A DNA stretch of 18,336 nucleotides from an uncultured Actinomycetes bacterium (GTDB lineage: Bacteria; Actinomycetota; Thermoleophilia; Miltoncostaeales; Miltoncostaeaceae), in the NCBI GenBank assembly GCA_903928615.1, contig CAIYRJ010000143.1:1-18336 (forward strand), in the 5' to 3' direction. Position 1 is the stretch's first letter, and each line of letters begins with the position of its first letter. A program made the translations under genes and the position numbers. The notes under the pieces were generated by a model. That model did no database searches and was not told where the DNA came from. It worked only from the letters and a program-made list of their open reading frames with translations. Positions 1 through 7,244 of the stretch are shown here, in pieces.

Positions 1-693
1 CACGCCCTCCTCCGGGTCACCCGCGAGCAGCCCGTCGTCACCCCGCGCGAGAACCCGCACCACGTCGAACACCACTCCGGCGGCTGCGGGCATGGCGTCC
101 ATGCCCCGGCCCAGCGCCGGGTTGACGATGATCCCCGGCGGGCGCGCCCCGGCCGCGAGGTGGTGATCGAGCACCATGACATCCATGCCGAGCTCCGTTG
201 CCCGGGTGAGCGCCTCGACGCTCGAGGTGCCGCAGTCCACGCACACGAGCAGCCGCGCGCCGTCATCGGCGAGGCGCTCCACGGTGGCCTCGGATACCCC
301 GTAGCCGTCCGTGAACCGGCTCGGCAGGAAGGTGGTCACCGCGGCGCCGCGCGAACGCAGGGCCTGCGCCAGGATCGCCGTGGAGCACACCCCGTCGCAG
401 TCGTAGTCGCCATGGATGGCCACGCTCTCACCGGACGCGATCGCCTGGGCCAGGCGGGCGGCGGCGTCCTCCACCCCGTCGATGGCGAGGGGGTCGGGCA
501 GCTCGCCGTCAGCGGCGAGGAACGCCCTTGCGGCCTCCGGATCCGCGAGCCCGCGCCGCACCAGTACCCACGCCATGGGCTCGGAGCACCCCAGGGCCTG
601 CTCGAGACGGCGCACATCCGAATAGGCCACGCGCGACGCGCGCCACGGGGGCGCCGACGGGATCACATCAGGGCTGTCGCCAGGGGCGCTCAA
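1..693 (-). CDS. recJ: RecJ single-stranded-DNA 5'-3' exonuclease, N-terminal part (runs off left edge)
   Basis: DHH-family nuclease that degrades single-stranded DNA 5' to 3' in RecF-pathway recombination and repair; cytoplasmic. Visible are the family's Mn-binding motifs in order: DYDCDG at about residues 96-101 (motif I, preceded by IHG), VDCGT further on (motif II), and DHH at 176-178 (motif III). The leader W-R-A-S.. and the ..LGCS..MAWVLVRRGL stretch resemble the usual RecJ N-terminus. About 231 residues are present; the DHHA1 and OB domains lie outside the window. The chosen start is TTG at 693, the first start codon after the in-frame TAA that ends the upstream kinase gene; GTG at 666 is the alternative. 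Neither has a Shine-Dalgarno sequence, but TACGAT sits 8 bases before the TTG, so a leaderless transcript is possible. The gap to the kinase gene is 36 bases. Identification is firm; the start is uncertain. Confidence 0.93.
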   Translation of the reverse strand, partial: MSAPGDSPDVIPSAPPWRASRVAYSDVRRLEQALGCSEPMAWVLVRRGLADPEAARAFLAADGELPDPLAIDGVEDAAARLAQAIASGESVAIHGDYDCDGVCSTAILAQALRSRGAAVTTFLPSRFTDGYGVSEATVERLADDGARLLVCVDCGTSSVEALTRATELGMDVMVLDHHLAAGARPPGIIVNPALGRGMDAMPAAAGVVFDVVRVLARGDDGLLAGDPEEGV

Positions 694-701
694 CCCGGCC
701 G

Positions 702-707
702 ATCGTA
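702..707 (-). promoter_or_regulatory. Possible -10 element for a leaderless recJ transcript
   Basis: On the minus strand the hexamer TACGAT (a TANNNT match) ends 8 bases before the TTG at 693, the spacing expected when transcription begins at the start codon. No -35 hexamer is seen at 16-19 bases. The element lies in the short gap after the kinase gene, so recJ may be transcribed both from here and by read-through. Confidence 0.3.
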
Positions 708-729
708 ATGGGGCGGGCGGACGCCGGGG

Positions 730-2388
730 TTACCAGTTGCCGCTGCGGATCATCCCGACGACGAGCCATCCGAACAGCACCAGGCCGGCCACGAAGCCGG
801 GCACCCCGATGAGCGCGAGGCCGAACAGCTGCGGCCCCTCGGTGACGAACGTGCCGATGATCCCGGACGCCAGGATCACCGCCGCCGCGACCAGCGCGAT
901 GGCCATGCGATTCGCCGCGACCAGCGCCTTGTTGCTGGCCTCGTTGAGCTCGTTCAGGTCGATGGCGACGCGCACCTCGCCGTCCTTGAACTCGTCGAGC
1001 AGCTCCCCCAGCTGGATCGGGTACTCGAGCAGGGCGTTGGCGTACCGGCCGAAGTCGCTCTGCACCTTGCCCGCGATGCGCTCCGGGCTGTACTTGGCGT
1101 AGAGCAGCTTGCGCGCGTACGGCTTGGCCGTCTCGAACACGTTGTAGTCGGGCGAGATCGTGAGGGCGACGCCCGCGAGGGTGGCGAGCGCCTTGTCGAG
1201 GAGGATCCACCGTGATGGCAGGGTGATCTCGAGCTCGTAGACGATGCCGAAGAGCTCGTGGAGGATCTCCCGGACGTCGAGCTCGTCCATGCTCATGCCC
1301 ATGTACCGGGCCATGAGGTCCTGGAGGCGGCGCGAGAACTCGTCCTCGAGCTCGCGGGGGTACCGGATGCCCAGCGCGCGCAGGTCGCGCGGCATGCGCT
1401 CGGTGTTCTGGCTCATGATGTCCGTGAACAGCCGGATCGCCGACTCGCGATCCTCCTGCGAGAGCAGGCCCACCATGCCGAAGTCGATGAGCCCGATGGT
1501 GTCGGGCCCGAGCACGATGATGTTCGCCGGGTGCGGATCGGCGTGGAACATGCCGTCGCCGAAGATCATCTGCATCCATGTCTCCGCGAGGCGGGCCGCG
1601 AGGGTGCGGCGGTCCTCCGCGCTCATGGCGTCGAGGTCTGCGTGCGCGAGGGTGGGGCCCTCGATGCGGTCCTGCGTGAGCACGCGCCCGGTCGTCTGGC
1701 GCCAGTGCACACGCGGCACCACCACGTGCTCGTTGCCCTCGAAGTTGCGGCGCACGGCCTCATCGTTTCGCGCCTCGTTGCGGTAGTCGAGCTCCTGGCG
1801 CACGGTCTTCGCGAACTCGTCAACCATGCCCTCGAGGTCGATGAACGCCAGGCGCTTCACGCGGTCCTTCGACAGTCGCGCGAGCTGGTAGAGCAGGTCG
1901 ATGTCGGCGTTGAGCGTGTCCGCCGCATTGGGGCGCTGCACCTTCACCACCACCTCGCGACCCCCGGGCAGCTGCGCCACGTGCACCTGCCCCACCGACG
2001 CGCTGCCGATGGGGACCGGGTCGAACGACTCGAACGCCTGCTCGAGGGTGATCCCGAGGTCCTGCTCCACCACGGCGCGAATGGCCTCGAAGGGCTCGGG
2101 CCGCGCCTCGTCCTGCAGCTTGCGAAGCTCCGCCACCACGTCGGGCGGCACCACGTCGGGGCGCGTCGAGAGCAGCTGGCCGAACTTCACGAACGTCGGG
2201 CCGAGCTCCTCGAGCATCTCCCTCAGGCGGCGCCCGCGGGTGGCGCGGTCCTCCACCGTCTCGTCATCGGCGTCGCCATCGGTGCCGCCGAGGCGCCGCG
2301 AGAACACGTAGCCGAAGCCATGCTTCGTCGCGACCCGCGCGATCTCGCGCAGCCTGGCCAGCGTCCTCCTGCGCTCGCCGCGGCTCAC
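730..2388 (-). CDS. UbiB/ABC1 (ADCK/COQ8)-family atypical protein kinase-like membrane protein
   Basis: 552 residues, a full-length ABC1/UbiB protein. Family members have an atypical kinase fold with ATPase activity, support biosynthesis of isoprenoid quinones or other lipids, and sit at membranes. Visible are the KxGQ motif KFGQ at 68-71, the Ala-rich-loop equivalent GSAS at 128-131, the candidate ATP lysine K149 (VVVKVQRP), the ExD motif E199/D201, the catalytic HADPHPAN at 282-289 and DFG at 302-304. Two hydrophobic helices close the protein (about 494-514 and 521-546), as is usual. The start is GTG at 2388 with AAAGG a few bases upstream; it lies 9 bases after the stop of the phasin-like gene, so the two are probably co-transcribed. 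In an actinobacterium the quinone would be menaquinone, so 'ubiB' by name would be misleading; a lipid or menaquinone role is inference. The family call is very secure, the substrate is unknown. Confidence 0.92.
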   Translation of the reverse strand: MSRGERRRTLARLREIARVATKHGFGYVFSRRLGGTDGDADDETVEDRATRGRRLREMLEELGPTFVKFGQLLSTRPDVVPPDVVAELRKLQDEARPEPFEAIRAVVEQDLGITLEQAFESFDPVPIGSASVGQVHVAQLPGGREVVVKVQRPNAADTLNADIDLLYQLARLSKDRVKRLAFIDLEGMVDEFAKTVRQELDYRNEARNDEAVRRNFEGNEHVVVPRVHWRQTTGRVLTQDRIEGPTLAHADLDAMSAEDRRTLAARLAETWMQMIFGDGMFHADPHPANIIVLGPDTIGLIDFGMVGLLSQEDRESAIRLFTDIMSQNTERMPRDLRALGIRYPRELEDEFSRRLQDLMARYMGMSMDELDVREILHELFGIVYELEITLPSRWILLDKALATLAGVALTISPDYNVFETAKPYARKLLYAKYSPERIAGKVQSDFGRYANALLEYPIQLGELLDEFKDGEVRVAIDLNELNEASNKALVAANRMAIALVAAAVILASGIIGTFVTEGPQLFGLALIGVPGFVAGLVLFGWLVVGMIRSGNW

Positions 2389-2397
2389 GACCTTTGG

Positions 2398-2760
2398 CTA
2401 CCCGTCGGAGGCGTCGGGCGGCGCGGGCACGGCGCCCGAGGCCTCCTCGAGCAGGCGGATGCGGTGCTCGAGCTCCGCGATGCGCTGGTCGACGTCGGCG
2501 ATGTCGTCGCGCTGGGCGATGCCCAGCTCGCGCATCAGGCCGTGCAGGCCGCCTTCGATCTTCCCGACGATGCCCTGGCTCTCACCGCTCGCGCGCACGC
2601 GCGCCATGAGGCCGTCCACGGTGAGGCGACCCTCCTCGTCGGTCATCTGGCCCCGGCGCACCAGATCGTCCACGATCGCCTGCGCGCGCTCGCGCGTGAG
2701 CGACGCGGCACCCACCGCCACGAAGATCGCCTGTTCCACGGCCTCGCGTGGGCTGATCAT
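2398..2760 (-). CDS. Small phasin-like / PHA-granule-associated-type coiled-coil protein
   Basis: 120 residues, soluble, mostly helical. The N-terminal two thirds (AxxLTxERAQxIVDDLVRRGQMTDEEG..) resembles the poly(hydroxyalkanoate) granule-associated/phasin-like family often found beside ABC1 kinases; the C-terminal part (IADVDQRIAELEHRIRLLEE, about 86-106) is a short heptad coiled coil, followed by a Pro/Ala/Asp tail. I chose ATG at 2760, not GTG at 2763: GAAGGAGA lies about 6 bases before the ATG and too close to the GTG. The ATG overlaps the TGA of secDF (TGATG), implying translational coupling, and the kinase gene follows 9 bases after the stop. Its role may be assembly or scaffolding for the kinase or a lipid/polymer surface. 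No catalytic motif is seen, so the functional name is only a family resemblance. Confidence 0.75.
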   Translation of the reverse strand: MISPREAVEQAIFVAVGAASLTRERAQAIVDDLVRRGQMTDEEGRLTVDGLMARVRASGESQGIVGKIEGGLHGLMRELGIAQRDDIADVDQRIAELEHRIRLLEEASGAVPAPPDASDG

Positions 2761-5606
2761 CACCGTCTCCTTCGCTTCTTGACCTGGCTGTGGCGCCGCT
2801 CGCGCTTGGGCGGGGCATCTGCCGCATCCGGCGTTCCCTGCACATCATCGCGCGGCTGCGCCGGCTGCGCCTCATCCTTCGGTGCGTCGGACGCCTCCGG
2901 CTCGGGCTCCGCCGCCGGTGCGGGCTCGGGAGCGACCTCCGGCTGGGGCGCAGGCTCGGGCTCGGACGCCTGGGTCGCCGGTTCCTCCTGCGCATCCGGT
3001 TCGTCGTCGCGCATGAGGCTGGGCACCGCCTCGTCGTCATCGAGCGCCGCCTCGGCGCGCGCCAGCACGTCGAGATCTGCAACATCCGAGTCGTACGCGG
3101 CTGCCGCCTCGCGGGCCGCGCGCTTGCTGGCCTTCTTCGCGCGCTTCCGGCCCTCTGGCTGGTGCTCCTTCCAGATCGCGGCGAGCGGCGCCGCGATGAG
3201 GATCGACGACACGCCACCCGTGAGCAGGCCCACGAGCAGCGCGAACGAGAAGCTGCGCAGGGTGTCGCCCCCGAAGATGAACAGCATCAGCACGGGGAAC
3301 ACGGCCGTGAGCCCGGTGATGATGGATCGGGTGAGCGTCTCCTGCACGGAGCGGTTGACGACGTCCTTGTAGCGCGCATTTCGCATGAGCGGGGCGTTCT
3401 CGCGGATGCGGTCGAACACCACCACCACGTCGTACAACGAGTACCCGAGGATGGTCAGCAAGGCGGCCACCGTGGCGCTCGTGACCTCGTAACCCACGAT
3501 CGAGTAGATGGCGATGGCCAACCAGACGTCGTGGATGACCGACAGCAGCGCCGGCAGTGCGAGCCGGTACTCGAACCGGATCGTCAGGTACAGGATGATG
3601 ACCGCGAACGAGAGCAGGATCGCCCAGCCCGCACGTTCGACCACCTGTCTCCCGAACGTCGGGCCGACGGTTTCCACGAGGTACGTGCGCTCGTCGATGG
3701 TGCCGATGTCGGCCTCGAGGTTGCGCTTCAGCTCGTTCAGCTGCGCGGGCTGCAGGGTGGGCGTCTGGATCTGGAATCCGGCGCTGCCCGTGGCCGAGTC
3801 GGTGGTGGCCTGGATCTTGGCCTCGGGGAAGCCCTGGTCGGCCAGCACCGCGCGCACCTGTCCCTCGGTGGGCTGCTTGGCCTCGAACGAGATGGCGATG
3901 CGCGTTCCGCTGTTGAAGTCGAGGCCGAGGTTGAGGCCCTTGATGCCGATGAATGCCGCGCCGATGGCAAGCGGCACGAACGAGATGGCCAGCCACAGGC
4001 GCCACTTGCCGACGAAGTCGAACTTCCAGCGCGGCTCGCGCGCGGTGATGCCCATCGCCTTCTCGTTCTGCAGCACCTTGGTGTTCGAGAGCATCTCGAT
4101 GACCACGCGGGTCACCACCACGGCCGTGAAGAGCGAGATGAGCACGCCGATCATCAGCGTGAACGCGAAGCCCTTCGGGCCCGCCGTGCTGAACAGGAAC
4201 AGGATCGCCGCCGTGAGGAACGTCACGACGTTGGCGTCAATGATGGCGCTGATGCCCTTGGAGTATCCGGTGAGGATCGCCGACTTGGCGTTGCGCCCCG
4301 CCCGGGCTTCCTCGCGTATTCGCTCGAAGATCACGACGTTGGCGTCTGCCGCCACGCCGATGGTGAGGATGGCGCCGGCGATGCCCGGCAGGGTGAGCGT
4401 GATGGGCACCAGCACCGCGACCGCGAGGTAGAACAGCGCATAGATGATGAGCGCCCCGGCCGCGATCACGCCGAGCAGGCGGTAGTAGACGATCAGGAAC
4501 AGGATGACCAGGAACAGGCCGGCGGCGGCGGCGATGAGGCCCTGGCGCAGGGACTCCTCGCCGAGGGTGGCCGACACCTGCTTCTGGCTGATGACGTCGA
4601 GGCGGATCGGGATGGCGCCCGAGTTCAGCTGGTCGGCGAGGGTGCGCGCGCTCTCGGTGGTGAAGTTGCCCGAGATCTGCGCGCCGTTGTTGCCGCTGAT
4701 GCCGTTCGGGTACTGGCGGTAGTCGACGGTCGGGTTGCTGATGATCTTGCCGTCGAGCACGATCGCGAAGCTCTGCAGCTCCTGGCGCAGGGCACCGCGC
4801 TGCGCCAGGTCGCGCGTGACATCCTGGAACGCGGTCGAGCCCTGGTCGGTGAACTGCATGGTGACGATGGGCTCCTGGTTGCCACCGGTGGAGCCCGAGT
4901 CGAAGCTCTGCGCCGCGGACGTGATGTCACGACCGGTGAGCGCCGGCTTGTCCTGCATGAGCACGTAGACCGTGCGTGACGGGCTGTCGGGCTTCGACGG
5001 GTCGAGCTGCTGGCGGTCGGAGAAGATGACGAGGCCCTTGGGCACCGTCTCCAGCTCCATGCCCGCAGGCACCTTGCCGTCGTAGTCCTGCAGCAGGGAG
5101 GCTTTCTCGTAATCCGGCCCGGCCACCAGGTCGTGCGTCGCGTTCTTCTTGAACAGGTAGTAGCTGACCTGGCCCTCCACCGGGGGCCGCGGCGTGGTGT
5201 TCTGGGACTTTTGGACCATCTTCCACAGGCTCGGGTCCTGCGCCACGAAGTTGGCCTGGTAGTCGATGAAGACCAGCTGCGCGGGCCGGATCAGGTCTTC
5301 CACCACCTGGTCGGGGTTGTTCGCCCCGGCCAGCGACACCACGATCTGGTCGTCGCCCTGCGTCTGGATTTCGGGCTCCGACACGCCGAAGGCGTCGACG
5401 CGGTTGCGGATGACGTCCACCGACCGGTCGATGGCCTCCTTGTTCACCTCGGAGTCGCGGGTGGGCTTGCCCTGCAGCACCACCTCGACGCCTCCCTGCA
5501 GGTCGAGGCCGAGCACGGTCGGGCGCGTGGCGATCACGACGATCGACGCGCAGACCAGGCCGATGACGACCAGCAGGAAGAGGAACGAGCGGCGGCGGGT
5601 GCTCAC
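2760..5606 (-). CDS. secDF: Fused SecD-SecF protein translocase accessory subunit
   Basis: 948 residues, SecD and SecF in one chain. It uses the proton-motive force to pull exported proteins off SecYEG on the outer face of the membrane. SecD half: TM1 at about 8-26, GLDLQGG at 33-39, a large extracytoplasmic P1 domain to about 350, then TM helices with the conserved AADANVVIFERIREE at 419-433. SecF half: TM at about 537-556, GLDFNSG at 561-567, and the YSLYDVVVVFDRIRE motif at 722-736. Fusions occur in Bacillus; many actinobacteria keep separate genes. After the last TM helix (about 785-811) comes a cytoplasmic tail of about 135 residues: Lys/Arg/Ala-rich, then Glu/Pro/Ala-rich, ending in a run of Lys/Arg. 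The start is GTG at 5606, 39 bases after yajC, with only a weak G-rich ribosome site. Gene order yajC-secDF is the standard export operon. Confidence 0.97.
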   Translation of the reverse strand: MSTRRRSFLFLLVVIGLVCASIVVIATRPTVLGLDLQGGVEVVLQGKPTRDSEVNKEAIDRSVDVIRNRVDAFGVSEPEIQTQGDDQIVVSLAGANNPDQVVEDLIRPAQLVFIDYQANFVAQDPSLWKMVQKSQNTTPRPPVEGQVSYYLFKKNATHDLVAGPDYEKASLLQDYDGKVPAGMELETVPKGLVIFSDRQQLDPSKPDSPSRTVYVLMQDKPALTGRDITSAAQSFDSGSTGGNQEPIVTMQFTDQGSTAFQDVTRDLAQRGALRQELQSFAIVLDGKIISNPTVDYRQYPNGISGNNGAQISGNFTTESARTLADQLNSGAIPIRLDVISQKQVSATLGEESLRQGLIAAAAGLFLVILFLIVYYRLLGVIAAGALIIYALFYLAVAVLVPITLTLPGIAGAILTIGVAADANVVIFERIREEARAGRNAKSAILTGYSKGISAIIDANVVTFLTAAILFLFSTAGPKGFAFTLMIGVLISLFTAVVVTRVVIEMLSNTKVLQNEKAMGITAREPRWKFDFVGKWRLWLAISFVPLAIGAAFIGIKGLNLGLDFNSGTRIAISFEAKQPTEGQVRAVLADQGFPEAKIQATTDSATGSAGFQIQTPTLQPAQLNELKRNLEADIGTIDERTYLVETVGPTFGRQVVERAGWAILLSFAVIILYLTIRFEYRLALPALLSVIHDVWLAIAIYSIVGYEVTSATVAALLTILGYSLYDVVVVFDRIRENAPLMRNARYKDVVNRSVQETLTRSIITGLTAVFPVLMLFIFGGDTLRSFSFALLVGLLTGGVSSILIAAPLAAIWKEHQPEGRKRAKKASKRAAREAAAAYDSDVADLDVLARAEAALDDDEAVPSLMRDDEPDAQEEPATQASEPEPAPQPEVAPEPAPAAEPEPEASDAPKDEAQPAQPRDDVQGTPDAADAPPKRERRHSQVKKRRRR

Positions 5607-5645
5607 CGGCGTGCCCCGGTCATGGACAAGCGGATGGCGGCTCGC

Positions 5646-5939
5646 CTATTCGGCGGCCGCCGCGGCGTCGGCCTCGGGGCTCGTCTTGCGGGCCACGGCC
5701 TGCTGCGAGATGCGGATGTCGACGTCCTCGGCGACCTGCAGGATGATCGTGCCGCCATCCTCCACCTCGGAGACGATGCCGTAGATACCCGAGGTGGTGA
5801 GCACCTCGTCGCCCGGCGAGAGCGTGCGGGCGAGTTCCTCCATCTCGCGACGGCGCTTCTGCTGCGGGCGGATGCCCACGAAGTAGATGAGCGCCACGAA
5901 GATGATGATGTAGACGGGCAGAAGGACCGCAGATGACAT
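5646..5939 (-). CDS. yajC: YajC, Sec translocase accessory membrane protein
   Basis: 97 residues, the normal size for YajC, which associates with SecDF in the holo-translocon. One N-terminal TM helix (about 5-22) is followed directly by RPQQKRR at 24-30, the family hallmark, then the small soluble domain (LSPGDEVLTTSGIYGIVSEV..). The C-terminus is an Ala/Glu tail. The start is ATG at 5939 with GGAGG at 5950-5954, 10 bases upstream. It is first in the minus-strand yajC-secDF run and divergent from the glycosyltransferase gene. A weak TANNNT (TAGCCT, positions 5979-5984 on the minus strand) could be its -10, without a clear -35. Confidence 0.96.
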   Translation of the reverse strand: MSSAVLLPVYIIIFVALIYFVGIRPQQKRRREMEELARTLSPGDEVLTTSGIYGIVSEVEDGGTIILQVAEDVDIRISQQAVARKTSPEADAAAAAE

Positions 5940-6009
5940 GCGGGATCCGGCCTCCGGAATGGGGTGCGGGACGCGCGCAGGCTAGCAGCGCCAACCGCGC
6001 CCCGCGGTG

Positions 6010-6025
6010 ATCGGGGCACCCCGAT
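6010..6025. promoter_or_regulatory. Perfect 16-base palindrome in the yajC / glycosyltransferase divergent region (operator candidate)
   Basis: ATCGGGG (6010-6016), CA, CCCCGAT (6019-6025): perfect 7-bp arms around a 2-base centre. It lies in the only non-coding space between two divergent genes, ending 8 bases before TACGGT at 6034-6039. Size and symmetry fit a dimeric repressor site overlapping a promoter; with a 2-base centre it is a poor RNA hairpin. No cognate regulator is evident. Confidence 0.4.
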
Positions 6026-6033
6026 GCGCGTGG

Positions 6034-6039
6034 TACGGT
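6034..6039 (+). promoter_or_regulatory. Possible -10 element for a leaderless glycosyltransferase transcript
   Basis: TACGGT lies 8 bases before the GTG start at 6048, the spacing of leaderless genes, and that GTG has no Shine-Dalgarno sequence. No -35 match is seen; the expected -35 place is at or next to the palindrome at 6010-6025. Confidence 0.3.
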
Positions 6040-6047
6040 GGCCGCCC

Positions 6048-7244
6048 GTGAGGCACCTGTCCATCGCGATGGTCACCGAGTACGCCTACCCCATCCTGGG
6101 GGGCGTGAGCGAGCACGTGCACTTCCTCTCGCGCGAGCTCGCGCAGCGTGGCCACGACGTCACCGTCGTCACCGGCAACATCGGCGAGGCCGCCGAGGTG
6201 GCGGAGCTCGACCGCGAGGCGCACCGGGTGCACGGCTACCGCACCACCCGCATCGGCAAGTCGATGCCGTGGGTCGCCAATGGGTCGATCGCCCGCCTCA
6301 CTGTGGGCCTCGGCATCAAGCACCAGATCGCCCGGGCCGTGCGCGGCATGGACGTCGTGCACGCGCAGGGCCTGGCGTCCCCCACCCTGCCCATGGGCGT
6401 GCTCAGGGTGTCCACGGCACCGTGCACGGTTGGCACGTTCCACACCTACTTCGACGAGGGCCACTGGCTCTACGACCGCATCGGCACCTACGTGCGCAAC
6501 TCCCTGTCGCGGCTCGACCGGCGCATCGCCGTGTCGGAGGCCTGCATCACGGCGCTGGGCCACTACTTCCCCGGCGAGTGGGACGTCGTGCCGAACGGCA
6601 TCGACTGCTCGCTCTACCGACCGCTCGGCCCGGGCGAGGACCGCCCTGCGGGCCCGCCGCGCATCCTCTTCGTGGGCCGGTTCGACCCGCGCAACGCCCT
6701 GGCCGACCTGCTCGAGGCCGCGGCCATCCTCAAGGCGGAGGGGCGCGACTTCACGGTGCAGGTGATCGGCGACGGCCCCGCGCGCCCGGTGTACGAGCGC
6801 AAGGCGAAGAGCCTCGACGTGTGGGACCGGGTGGAGTGGCTCGGGCTGCTCAACGAGGAGCGCCCGCGGTTCTACCGCGAGGCCGACGTCATGGCGGCTC
6901 CGTGCGTGCTGGCGTCGTTCGGCGTGGTGCTGCTGGAAGCCCTGGCATCGGGCACCCCCGTGGTGGCCGCCGACAACGTGGGCTTCCGGCAGGTGATCCG
7001 CGGTGATGTCCCCGGTCGCTTCGTGCCGCCGCATGACCCCGCCGAGCTCGCCCGGGGCATCGCCGAGGTGCTCGATGATCCCGCGCGGGCCGAGGAGATC
7101 GGGCGCCAGGGGCGAATCGCCGTCGCAGAGGAGTTCGACTGGCCCCGGGTCACAGACCGCATCGAGGCGATCTACAACGAGGTCCTCGACTCCAAGAAGC
7201 CCGGCGCCACGCGCCACGCAGCCCCGACAGGAGGCACCGCATGA
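6048..7244 (+). CDS. GT4-family (PimA-like fold) glycosyltransferase with altered donor-site residues
   Basis: 398 residues, a two-domain GT-B glycosyltransferase. The N-domain begins with a beta strand and glycine loop (TEYAYPILGGVSEH, GG at 18-19) as in PimA and other GT4 enzymes, and has FHTYFDE at 131-137. The C-domain carries VPNGID, LFVGRFD (Arg 211) and ASFGVVLLEALASGTPVVA at 289-307. The EX7E motif is broken: Ala 289 stands where the first Glu is expected, while Glu 297 is kept. After GRFD the usual donor-phosphate Lys is also absent (PRNA, Asn 216). So it belongs to a divergent subfamily or uses donor or acceptor differently. Glycolipid or cell-envelope glycan assembly is likely; the exact sugar cannot be read. 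The start is GTG at 6048, where similarity begins; ATG at 6024 would add eight atypical residues and lies inside a palindrome. Its last four bases overlap the lipoprotein gene. Confidence 0.85.
   Translation: MRHLSIAMVTEYAYPILGGVSEHVHFLSRELAQRGHDVTVVTGNIGEAAEVAELDREAHRVHGYRTTRIGKSMPWVANGSIARLTVGLGIKHQIARAVRGMDVVHAQGLASPTLPMGVLRVSTAPCTVGTFHTYFDEGHWLYDRIGTYVRNSLSRLDRRIAVSEACITALGHYFPGEWDVVPNGIDCSLYRPLGPGEDRPAGPPRILFVGRFDPRNALADLLEAAAILKAEGRDFTVQVIGDGPARPVYERKAKSLDVWDRVEWLGLLNEERPRFYREADVMAAPCVLASFGVVLLEALASGTPVVAADNVGFRQVIRGDVPGRFVPPHDPAELARGIAEVLDDPARAEEIGRQGRIAVAEEFDWPRVTDRIEAIYNEVLDSKKPGATRHAAPTGGTA

Noticed and set aside
2761..2763. GTG at 2763 as start of the phasin-like gene
   Set aside because: The GGAG ribosome site would be only about 3 bases away; ATG at 2760 has normal spacing.
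1258..3372. 704-codon open frame on the plus strand opposite the kinase, phasin-like and secDF genes
   Set aside because: It is antisense to three firmly identified genes; the translation is His/Arg/Glu/Ala-rich with no domain, typical of the shadow frame in high-GC DNA. The same applies to 2790-4979, 7796-9172, 9644-10708 and 11150-12334 on the plus strand and 5982-7217 and 16683-18095 on the minus strand.
5964..6047. Longer glycosyltransferase start at 5964 or ATG at 6024
   Set aside because: The added residues are unlike GT4 N-termini; 6024 lies within a perfect palindrome, and the first beta strand of the fold begins just after GTG 6048.
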